From JAJPXC01 sp964510535 (GTDB taxonomy: Bacteria > Bacteroidota > Bacteroidia > Bacteroidales > Muribaculaceae), in the NCBI GenBank assembly GCA_964510535.1, contig CAZECG010000015.1, positions 1-59,896 on the forward strand: a stretch of DNA of 59,896 nt, written 5' to 3'. The position numbers were made by a program, and so were the translations under genes. The notes beneath the pieces are model-generated. The model was not told the DNA's origin. It ran no database searches and was given only the letters and a program-made list of their open reading frames with translations. Shown here in pieces: positions 40,148-47,602 of the stretch; the stretch's first letter is position 1; each line of letters opens with the position of its first letter.

Positions 40148-41044
40148 CTATTGATTATTGAGTGAGGCGATGTCGAGAGCGATTTGTGAGCGGAGCGCGT
40201 CGAGCGAGTGAAAACGCCGCTCGCCACGGATGCGACCGTCAAACGCGACCTCGACGGGGCAGCCGTAGAGGTCACCCTCAAATCCGGGTATGTGCGCCTC
40301 TATTGACAGCGGGGCATCAATCGAGCAGTCAACCGTGGGGCGATGCCCCACATTGACAACAGCGCGACGCGACTGATTGCCGACCGTCACCGTAGCGGCA
40401 TAAACGCCTGTAGCCGGCAGAATCTTGTCGGAATCCACATCGTTCACATTTGCCGTAGGGAAACCGATTGTGCGTCCCAACTGTTTGCCGCGCCCCACCG
40501 TCCCGGTTATCGAATAGCTACGTCCGAGCGAGCGGGCGGCTGCCGCCACGTCACCGTCAAGAATGTTCTTGCGAATCGCCGACGAACTGATAGCTACGCC
40601 GTCAGCCGGCCTGTATTCATCGGCTTTGGTCACATCCACGCCTATTTCACATCCTATGCGCCGGTAGTCGGCCAACCCCTCGAGCTTGTCGCGCCCGAAG
40701 CGGTGATTGAAACCGATAAGCAGAGCCTTCACCCCGCGACTGTCGCGCAACATGGTCATGAACTCACGGGCCGACATCTGCCGCAACACATCGTCAAACG
40801 GCAACACAACCACATCGCCGATTCCGGCCTCTCCGAGCAGTTTAAGACGCTCCGGGAGCGTAGTCAGCAATTTGGGCGCGGCATCAGGGCGCACAACCGA
40901 GAGCGGATGCGCGGCGAAAGTCACAACCATCGGCGACAACCCGGTTGTCTCACCTCGCGAGCGCAGCTCTTCAAGCAGGAACCGGTGGCCGCGATGCACG
41001 CCGTCAAACGTCCCGATAACAGCTATATGTCCCTTGTCGCTCAT
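40148..41044 (-). CDS. ribF: Bifunctional riboflavin kinase / FAD synthetase
   Basis: This 298-residue enzyme makes FMN and then FAD. The N-terminal nucleotidyltransferase domain has IGTFDGVHRGHRFLL (HxGH-type motif), LIGFNHRFGRDKLEG and the SSSAIRKNI motif. The C-terminal kinase domain has YSITGTVGRGKQLGRTIGFPTANV and the later HRPTVDCS, SIEAHIPGFEGDLYG pattern. It overlaps the upstream HAD gene by four bases (ATGA) and closes the operon aroQ-OMT-HAD-ribF. There is no FMN riboswitch-like leader. Confidence 0.95.
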   Translation of the reverse strand: MSDKGHIAVIGTFDGVHRGHRFLLEELRSRGETTGLSPMVVTFAAHPLSVVRPDAAPKLLTTLPERLKLLGEAGIGDVVVLPFDDVLRQMSAREFMTMLRDSRGVKALLIGFNHRFGRDKLEGLADYRRIGCEIGVDVTKADEYRPADGVAISSSAIRKNILDGDVAAAARSLGRSYSITGTVGRGKQLGRTIGFPTANVNDVDSDKILPATGVYAATVTVGNQSRRAVVNVGHRPTVDCSIDAPLSIEAHIPGFEGDLYGCPVEVAFDGRIRGERRFHSLDALRSQIALDIASLNNQ

Positions 41045-41661
41045 GATTTCAGCTCCCTGTCGAGGATTAGCGTCATGTCGGTGCCGCGTGCGACGAGAGC
41101 CGTGTGGAACCCGAGACGCGCGGCCGCTTCAAGATTGGCCGTCGAGTCATCAAGAAACAGCGTTTCTTCCGGGATTATCCCGAGCCTATCAATGGCGTAA
41201 AGGAATATTCCCGCAGCGGGTTTCATGCATTTGGCTTCAAACGAAGTCACCATGCCGTCAAAATAATCGTCAATCGTACCCCCCTCTTGAGCGAACTCAC
41301 CGGCAATCTTGCCATTCCACATAATCGGGTTGGTGTTTGACAGCACATAGGTGCGGTATCGCTTTCTGAGTTCCCTGATAGCCCCGAGGCGATGGCGCGG
41401 GATTCCGACCAGAAATTCCTCAAAAGCGTTGTCAATCTGCGAGTCGGTGACAGGCGACGGGAGCAGGCGACGAATCTCAGCCCTGAACTCGTCGGGGCTT
41501 ATCACCCCCTCCTCTATGAGCATAAACGGTCCTTTCTGAGCGTAATCCCCGAGGAATCCCTCCGGGTCAGCCATGCCGAGACGTTTGAACGCAGCGACGC
41601 AATTCATCCGCTCGATGTCCATGACCACGCCTCCGAGGTCGAAAAGAACATTTTTTATCAT
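41041..41661 (-). CDS. HAD-superfamily phosphatase, YihX-like
   Basis: A 206-residue haloacid-dehalogenase-type hydrolase with motif I NVLFDLGGVVMD, a small helical cap (residues 15-95), motif II VLSNTNP, Lys in motif III (EAKCMKPAAGIF) and motif IV LFLDDSTANLEAA. The G in place of the second motif-I aspartate (DLGGV) is typical of the YihX/epoxide-hydrolase-like subgroup, which includes sugar-phosphate phosphatases. The substrate is unknown. Coupling to ribF raises the possibility of a flavin-pathway phosphatase, but this is only an inference from position. Confidence 0.85.
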   Translation of the reverse strand: MIKNVLFDLGGVVMDIERMNCVAAFKRLGMADPEGFLGDYAQKGPFMLIEEGVISPDEFRAEIRRLLPSPVTDSQIDNAFEEFLVGIPRHRLGAIRELRKRYRTYVLSNTNPIMWNGKIAGEFAQEGGTIDDYFDGMVTSFEAKCMKPAAGIFLYAIDRLGIIPEETLFLDDSTANLEAAARLGFHTALVARGTDMTLILDRELKS

Positions 41662-41690
41662 AGTCGTCTATATGTTTTTTTGCGGGTATA

Positions 41691-42341
41691 TTATTTTTTG
41701 CGGATTATAGTGAGACCGTCGCGCAGCGGGAGAATCACCCTCTCCACAGCCGGGTCGGCGGCGACGAGGTCGTTAAATTCGGCGACGCCGCGTGTCTGAG
41801 CGTCGCGGTTTGCCTCAAGGTCGACCACCTTGCCGTCCCATAGCGTGTTGTCGGCAAATATGTATCCCCCTTTGGCAAGCCGGGGCAGCACCATCTTGTA
41901 ATAATCCACATATCCGCGTTTGTTGCCGTCGATAAACACTAAGTCCCACTCGCCGTCGAGTTGCGGGACTATGGTCATAGCGTCGCCGATATGCAGGGTG
42001 ACGCGCCTGCCATAAGGACTTTCGGCAAACCCTTGGCGTATGAAGTCTTCAAGCTCGTCATCAATCTCCACGGTGTGCACCTCACCCCCTTCGGGCAACC
42101 CCTCGGCAAGGCATAGCGCCGAATAGCCGGCATAGGCTCCAATCTCAAGCACCCGGCGCGGGCTAATCATGCGAGTTAGCATTGTCAGCAGGCGTCCTTG
42201 AAGATGACCCGAGCACATACGTCCATAGAGGAGCTGAATCTGCGCCCGACGGTTTAGCCGCCGCAGATTTTCGGGTTCGGGGTCTATGTGGCTGTCGATG
42301 TATCGGTCAAGCCGTTCAGCCGAGGCATATTCAAGCGGCAT
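41691..42341 (-). CDS. Class I O-methyltransferase (COMT/CCoAMT-like)
   Basis: A 216-residue SAM-dependent methyltransferase of the caffeoyl-CoA type. It has the SAM-binding VLEIGAYAGYSALCLAEGLPEGGEVHTVEID, metal-binding DLVFIDGNKRGYVDYYKMVLPRLAKGGYIFADNTLW, and C-terminal LPLRDGLTIIRKK. The acidic residues that bind the divalent metal are present (D in FIDGNK and the DN of FADN). The physiological acceptor is unknown. It lies 13 bp after aroQ and 29 bp before the HAD gene in the same operon. Confidence 0.9.
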   Translation of the reverse strand: MPLEYASAERLDRYIDSHIDPEPENLRRLNRRAQIQLLYGRMCSGHLQGRLLTMLTRMISPRRVLEIGAYAGYSALCLAEGLPEGGEVHTVEIDDELEDFIRQGFAESPYGRRVTLHIGDAMTIVPQLDGEWDLVFIDGNKRGYVDYYKMVLPRLAKGGYIFADNTLWDGKVVDLEANRDAQTRGVAEFNDLVAADPAVERVILPLRDGLTIIRKK

Positions 42342-42354
42342 AGCGGTTATCGGG

Positions 42355-42804
42355 CTAAGAGTTTTTTGACTGATTGGTTAAGCGAAGCAACGCTTCCACG
42401 GCGAGGCGATAGCTGTCGAGACCGAAACCGGCGATTACACCCCGGCAAGCCGACGCTATCATCGAGCGGTGGCGCACCTCCTCGCGCGAGTGCACGTTGG
42501 ATATATGCACCTCGACAACGGGTGTTTTTATCGCCGCTATCGCGTCGTGGATAGCGAGCGACGTGTGGGTGTAGGCACCGGCGTTCAAGGCGACCCCGGC
42601 AGTGTCGGAATCGGCTCCTGCCTGATGGAGCCTGTCAATCAAGTCACCCTCATGGTTACTCTGGAAATAGTCAATCTCGTGAGCGGCAAACTCTCCGCGC
42701 AGAGCGTCGAGAGCCGACTCCATTGACTGCGATCCATATATGCCCGGCTCGCGAAGCCCAAGCAGATTCAGATTTGGCCCGTTGATAATCAAAATTTTAG
42801 CCAT
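42355..42804 (-). CDS. aroQ: 3-dehydroquinate dehydratase, type II
   Basis: A 149-residue type II dehydroquinase that removes water from 3-dehydroquinate in the shikimate pathway. Motifs are IINGPNLNLLGLREPGIYG (catalytic Arg and Tyr loop), FQSNHEGDLIDRLHQ, NAGAYTHTSLAIHDAI and VEVHISNVHSREEVRHRSMIA with the catalytic histidine. The ATG at 42804 (MAKILII) is preferred over a TTG two codons upstream. It is the first gene of a four-gene operon. Confidence 0.95.
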   Translation of the reverse strand: MAKILIINGPNLNLLGLREPGIYGSQSMESALDALRGEFAAHEIDYFQSNHEGDLIDRLHQAGADSDTAGVALNAGAYTHTSLAIHDAIAAIKTPVVEVHISNVHSREEVRHRSMIASACRGVIAGFGLDSYRLAVEALLRLTNQSKNS

Positions 42805-42853
42805 ATGCAAAAGATAAATGGAAGGCCAGCGTAACTCACGCTTGCCATACCCG

Positions 42854-42861
42854 CGAAATTA
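42854..42861 (-). promoter_or_regulatory. -7 element of the aroQ-ribF operon
   Basis: TAATTTCG on the minus strand, of the TAnnTTCG variant, lies about 50 bp before the aroQ ATG. Confidence 0.4.
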
Positions 42862-42997
42862 CAAAAAAACCTCAATCACCACAATAGCCCATAGGCGCGC
42901 CCTCCACCCCCTCCTTCTGATTAACCGATTTTCCGCATTGACGGGGTTCTTCTCCAACCTACGGGGTGTTTTCCGCAAAGATTCGTCCATGTTCAGC

Positions 42998-43030
42998 TTG
43001 GCATAGACTGGCGGAAATGTCGTATATTCG
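42998..43030 (+). promoter_or_regulatory. recO promoter, probably leaderless
   Basis: TTG at 42998-43000, 22 bp, then TATATTCG at 43023-43030. Initiation about seven bases after the -7 element falls at 43037, the A of the recO ATG, so the message is probably leaderless. Confidence 0.55.
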
Positions 43031-43036
43031 CGGTGT

Positions 43037-43768
43037 ATGTATCAACCGTTACACGCCGTGATTTTGCGCACGGTGAGGCATAGCGACACGCGCCTCATCG
43101 TGACCACCTACACCCGCGAGGCCGGGAGGGTGACGTTCGCCATACCCGACTCGGCGACGGCGGCCGGAAACCGCCGCCGCGCCATGCTCATGCCGCTGTC
43201 GTTAGTCGAGTGTGTGGGCGACATCAGACCGTCACGCGAGCTACACCGTCTGCGCGACCTGAGGCTATCGCCCCCGCTTCCCCGGCTCCACCTCAATCCC
43301 ACCAAAAGCGCGATTGCCATGCTGCTTGCCGACATTCTCGCAACGGCGTTGCGTGAACCGCAATCTGACAGACTTGTCTACGATTTCATCGCCGGCGGGG
43401 CTATGATGCTCGACGGAATGACTGCGGGCGTGGCTAATTTCCACATCTGTTTTCTCATCAGACTGCAACACCTGCTCGGCATAGCCCCCGACATGAGCGG
43501 ATACAGGCGGGGGGCGCAACTCGATCTTGCGGAAGGAACAGTCAGGGCCGACGGCTGTTTACCGGTGTCGGCAAACAGCGTGCTGTCAGCCGATGACACG
43601 GCTGCGGCTGCGGCATTAGCGCGTATGCACTGGCGCAACCTCCATCTGTTCAAACTGTCGCGCGACCAGCGCAACGCCATCATAGACACGCTGCTGAGAT
43701 ACTACACTCTCCACGACATACCCATAGCCGGGCTCAAGTCGCTCTCCACACTCCGCCAACTCTTTTAA
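43037..43768 (+). CDS. recO: DNA repair protein RecO
   Basis: A 243-residue RecO: an N-terminal OB fold (residues 1-80; HAVILRTVRHSDTRLIVTTYTREAGRVTFAI) and a helical C-terminal domain. It loads RecA onto SSB-coated single-stranded DNA with RecR. The zinc-finger cysteines seen in many RecO proteins are absent, and the segment around residues 145-165 has only one cysteine. The same lack is seen in other Bacteroidales RecO as I remember them. Sequence similarity outside the OB fold is weak, as usual for this family. Confidence 0.85.
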   Translation: MYQPLHAVILRTVRHSDTRLIVTTYTREAGRVTFAIPDSATAAGNRRRAMLMPLSLVECVGDIRPSRELHRLRDLRLSPPLPRLHLNPTKSAIAMLLADILATALREPQSDRLVYDFIAGGAMMLDGMTAGVANFHICFLIRLQHLLGIAPDMSGYRRGAQLDLAEGTVRADGCLPVSANSVLSADDTAAAAALARMHWRNLHLFKLSRDQRNAIIDTLLRYYTLHDIPIAGLKSLSTLRQLF

Positions 43769-43852
43769 CCCTGAAAATCAACCGTTCGGATTAAACGCCG
43801 TTTTGTGGTAACATCTCGCATGGCGACCGTCCGTGCGCGGATATGGTGCGTT

Positions 43853-44905
43853 TTATGATTTGTCGGCCATCTTTTTTCCCGCCAACTGGCCGCAGGCCGC
43901 CATTATGTCCTCGCCTCGGCTGGCGCGTATGGTCGCCGTGATGCCCGCCGCGTTCAGTCGCTCGCGGAACGCTGTCATCACCCCCTCGTCGGCGGGGCGC
44001 AGGTTCACCCCCGGTATGGCGTGGAATCTTATCAGGTTAACCCTGCAGTCAAGTCCTTTCAGCAACCGGGCCAGCGCATCGGCGTGGCGCAAGTCATCGT
44101 TTACACCCCGCCAAATTATATACTCCATCGAGAGTCTTCTCTGGTGGGCGAAATCATATTCCCTCAGCAATTCAAGCACACCCCGAAGCGGATAAGCCTT
44201 TTCAACCGGCATAAGCCCCTCGCGTTCCTCGGTATAAGGGGAGTGGGCCGAGATTGCTATGTGTACTTTGGTTTTGTCAAGAAGCTCGCGCAGACGGGGA
44301 GTGTTGCCCACCGACGACACCGTGATGCGTTTGGGGCTCCATGCCAATCCCCAGGGAGCCGTCAGCACCTCAATCGCCTCAAGCACCGCCGCCATGTTGT
44401 CGGTCGGCTCACCCATCCCCATGAACACTATGTTGGTGAGCCTGGAACTGTCGGGAATCGAAAGCACTTGATTGATGATTTGCGCCGCTGTCAGGTTGCC
44501 GTGGAACCCTTGGCGTCCCGTCATGCAGAAAGAGCAGTTCATGCGGCATCCCGCCTGCGACGACACGCACAGCGTCGCCCTGTCGCGGTCAGGGATATAG
44601 ACGGCCTCGACATCGCGACCGCCCGCCCCATCAAACAGGTATTTCACCGTTCCGTCAATGCTCGCGGCGGCGTGTTTCGGATTCTCGCGCCCTACGGTGT
44701 ATTTCTCTGCCAACCGGGCGCGTCCCTGACGCGACAGGTCGGTCATCTCATCGATGCCGGTGGCGCGTTTCTCATAGAGCCAGCGCGCCATCTGCCCTGC
44801 GGCAAACCGCGGTAACCCCACCTCGGCGGCGATAGCCCTCAGTGCGTCGAGCGACAGTCCCACCAACGGTTTTTTTATGTTGCAAACTTCTTGAGCCATA
44901 CTCAT
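43853..44905 (-). CDS. rlmN: 23S rRNA (adenine(2503)-C(2))-methyltransferase RlmN
   Basis: A radical-SAM enzyme that methylates A2503 of 23S rRNA and A37 of some tRNAs. From the ATG at 44905 (MSMAQEVCN) it has 350 residues; an ATG two codons later is also possible. A further ATG-like start at 44920 would lie upstream of the predicted transcription start. Motifs are VSSQAGCRMNCSFCMTGRQGFHGNL (the CxxxCxxC cluster loop), NIVFMGMGEPTDN, and the methyl-carrying cysteine near the C-terminus in IMAACGQL. Confidence 0.95.
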   Translation of the reverse strand: MSMAQEVCNIKKPLVGLSLDALRAIAAEVGLPRFAAGQMARWLYEKRATGIDEMTDLSRQGRARLAEKYTVGRENPKHAAASIDGTVKYLFDGAGGRDVEAVYIPDRDRATLCVSSQAGCRMNCSFCMTGRQGFHGNLTAAQIINQVLSIPDSSRLTNIVFMGMGEPTDNMAAVLEAIEVLTAPWGLAWSPKRITVSSVGNTPRLRELLDKTKVHIAISAHSPYTEEREGLMPVEKAYPLRGVLELLREYDFAHQRRLSMEYIIWRGVNDDLRHADALARLLKGLDCRVNLIRFHAIPGVNLRPADEGVMTAFRERLNAAGITATIRASRGEDIMAACGQLAGKKMADKS

Positions 44906-44922
44906 ATCTCTATATATCACCG

Positions 44923-44930
44923 CAAATATA
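44923..44930 (-). promoter_or_regulatory. -7 element of rlmN
   Basis: TATATTTG on the minus strand matches TAnnTTTG. Predicted initiation near 44916 places the first usable start codon at 44905 and excludes the upstream ATG at 44920. Confidence 0.55.
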
Positions 44931-45068
44931 CGACATTTCCATCAAAAACACCGTCAGCACCGCCGACATCAGCGGAAACCGCTAAATCAAGCTGAAGGAT
45001 TTCCGCGGCTATTCACAAGAGGGCCGGGGAAGGTATGATTACGCAGGAATATGGCTGACGGACGGGGA

Positions 45069-45076
45069 TAATTTTG
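45069..45076 (+). promoter_or_regulatory. -7 element of the phage-type two-gene unit
   Basis: TAATTTTG on the plus strand matches TAnnTTTG exactly and lies 15 bp before the ATG at 45092. A longer frame that opens with TTG at 45074 would begin inside this element. No -33 match at the normal spacing was seen. Confidence 0.5.
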
Positions 45077-45091
45077 CGGGAAAAAATTTTT

Positions 45092-47602
45092 ATGGGAAAA
45101 GAGCTGATTGTAGAGGCCGGCGCGCTCCGATGTCTCAAAAGGGATGAACGGCAACGAGGGAACAAAAACCGCATGGTTGAAGTGATTAACATGAGGAAAA
45201 ACCGTCAGACGGGATGGCTTGAGCCGATGGGTCTGTGCCGCAAATTGACGACGACCCCCGGCACTCCGCTCGTCATTGCCCTCAACCCCCAAGGGGAAAG
45301 ATGGCTGATAATGGCCAACGGAAACGTGGTGAAAGCCGTGGAGATGAGCGGCAGCGGAACCACAGCCGAAGTGGGCGCGCTCAACAGCCGCCCATTGTGC
45401 GCTATAGTCGATGGCTACGGGGCGACCGTGATGACCGCCTGCGGAGCCGAGAGGTTGAGATGGGACCGCACCGGGAAGCGTTGGAAGCTGTCGGGGTTGA
45501 TGCCCGAATTTCCGCCGATAGCCATCGTTGCCACCGAACAAACCACACTAACCACCACCATAAGAGCGGCGGCTATTACCGGCAATTATCCCCACGGCTC
45601 AGGGAGACTAAAGTCCGATGATAGCCTCGCACTGACCGCGGACAGCCTTGACGCTTACCGCCGACTCGACAAAACCGCCCGGGCAGGCGGCTATTATATG
45701 CAACCGCTGATAGCCCGATACCGCATCAAGGACCGCGACGGAAACACACTCTACCGCTCGGCACCGGTGATAGTTGGTGACGGTTTCCAATGCACAGGGC
45801 CGATAAGCTGCACCGTCAGCGACGGCGAACGTCGTGCCACCGACATCAGCACCGGTGTGTGGAAGATGGGAATCACAGCCCCCGAGACCGTCACAGGGAT
45901 GTGGAGGGAGGAAGCCGCCACGCTCGAAATTCTCGCCACCCGGCAACTCCACCCGGTGAGGATGAAAGGGGAAGCCGACGGCTCGCTGAGCCAAAGCGGC
46001 ACCAATGTCTCGACACTCGGTTTCACAATGCCCGGTGTAGCCCGCTACGAGGCAGGCGACAGCCAGCGGCGGGCGATGGTGACCGCCGCGCTCGACCGTC
46101 TCGACGAGATGATGAGCGTGGTGGCCCGAATCAACGACCCTTTCGGCGGGGCGATAGGAGCGGCGGGGACAATCAAAGTCATAGAGCGCGGAAATAGCGC
46201 GGGAGTCGACAGCGAGTGGGCATCGGTTGAGAAATCGCTTGGGAAAGAACCTCTCGCGGTGCGGGGATACAAAGAATCAACCTTGTCAGCTTGCCGCATA
46301 CCCCACCGATTCACCGCGACTACAGCCGCCGTGTGCGGTGACACGGTGCTGTGGGGCAATCCGACGGCGTTGCGCTACGGAGGCTATCCGCTGACGATGA
46401 CAGCCGCCGGGACGCGCCACGGACGATGGCGCGCCAACGTGGCGGTGGAAATGGCCGATGGCTCGGAGAGAGCAGTTTGGAGCGGCGCGGGCGACAAAGG
46501 CGAACCGCTGACGCTGTCTCCGCTGCTGACCTACCCCGCCGCCGATGCCGAGGAAATGACTATCAACATCTCACACAGCGACGGAAGCATAGTCAGAGAG
46601 AGATTGCGCCTGACACCGACTGAAAACGGCGATATGGCCTATTACCTCCACCCCACCTTAGCCCCCTGGTCGCCGTCAACCGCCGCCGACACATATCTCA
46701 CACCCGCGGAGATAGTGAAACCGCGGGATATGGCGGGCAGAGTGTTGTCGGCAACGAGTGGTTTTCCTCTCGCCCCCACAGGCGCATTAGCGGTGTCGCC
46801 GGCGGCTATAACGAAGCTCACCGCCGCCTCGCGCAGCGCCTCGACATGGGACTTCGGTCGGGGTCATTACTACTCATTCAGTCCCGCTGGCATCTCGGCA
46901 ATAAGCATCAACAGCAACCGCGTGGTGACCGGGGCAAACCTCATCTCGGCCATCGGAATAGACCGTCCGGAGCAAGTGGCACCGGGAAACGACGGAGTGT
47001 GGACGCTAACCGATGAGGGAATCATGATAATCAGCGGCAACCGCAGCGCATGGGTCGTCAGCTTGGACGGAAAGGGACGCGCGCTCGGATGGAGCAGGCG
47101 GGGAGGAGGCGAACTATGGTTGACAGCCCCCGACGGGTCGGCCGACTTGATAGACACCGACAGCATGGAAACGGTGAAACGCCGTCTGGAGACAATCGAC
47201 TCCCTCTACAGCGATGGCGATGCGCTGCTGATAATCGATGGCAGCGGGATGTATGACACAGCGACCGAAACCGCCGTCAGCGTCGAGACACAATGGAAGA
47301 CTCGCCTACAGATTGACGGCATACCTGACCCCGGAGCGCGCGGCAACTGCCGCATAGCCACCGTGAGAGCCGTCACCATCGACATGGACGCACCGGCGGC
47401 TGACATAGCAATTGAGGTCAGGTGTGACAGCGGACAGGGACCCGGGGGGAGCAGGCCGCTACTGACAGCCTACGCCAGCGGAGCTGTCGACCGACCGCTG
47501 ACAATGCGCCTCCGCGCTCCGCGACGTGGATGGATTGACATCATAATCAACGGGAAACTATCCGCAGAAAGTGTAATCAGAAAAATCAGTTTGATGATAT
47601 GA
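45092..47602 (+). CDS. Phage structural-type protein (tail/neck hub-like)
   Basis: An 836-residue protein without a signal peptide. Two parts recall structural proteins of Bacteroidales phages. The N-terminus reads VEVINMRKNRQTGWLEPMGL, a pattern seen in neck or tail-tube proteins that begin by listing values per segment. Around residues 595-660 it reads YYSFSPAGISAISI, then LISAIGIDRPEQVA, then VWTLTDEGIMIISGN, which matches my memory of phage tail proteins with FTSDGIWAL and ATDRGIMLISGS. The predicted fold is mostly beta strands, possibly a propeller. Its stop overlaps the terminase ATG (ATGA). No host family fits. The function outside a phage is unknown. Confidence 0.55.
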   Translation: MGKELIVEAGALRCLKRDERQRGNKNRMVEVINMRKNRQTGWLEPMGLCRKLTTTPGTPLVIALNPQGERWLIMANGNVVKAVEMSGSGTTAEVGALNSRPLCAIVDGYGATVMTACGAERLRWDRTGKRWKLSGLMPEFPPIAIVATEQTTLTTTIRAAAITGNYPHGSGRLKSDDSLALTADSLDAYRRLDKTARAGGYYMQPLIARYRIKDRDGNTLYRSAPVIVGDGFQCTGPISCTVSDGERRATDISTGVWKMGITAPETVTGMWREEAATLEILATRQLHPVRMKGEADGSLSQSGTNVSTLGFTMPGVARYEAGDSQRRAMVTAALDRLDEMMSVVARINDPFGGAIGAAGTIKVIERGNSAGVDSEWASVEKSLGKEPLAVRGYKESTLSACRIPHRFTATTAAVCGDTVLWGNPTALRYGGYPLTMTAAGTRHGRWRANVAVEMADGSERAVWSGAGDKGEPLTLSPLLTYPAADAEEMTINISHSDGSIVRERLRLTPTENGDMAYYLHPTLAPWSPSTAADTYLTPAEIVKPRDMAGRVLSATSGFPLAPTGALAVSPAAITKLTAASRSASTWDFGRGHYYSFSPAGISAISINSNRVVTGANLISAIGIDRPEQVAPGNDGVWTLTDEGIMIISGNRSAWVVSLDGKGRALGWSRRGGGELWLTAPDGSADLIDTDSMETVKRRLETIDSLYSDGDALLIIDGSGMYDTATETAVSVETQWKTRLQIDGIPDPGARGNCRIATVRAVTIDMDAPAADIAIEVRCDSGQGPGGSRPLLTAYASGAVDRPLTMRLRAPRRGWIDIIINGKLSAESVIRKISLMI

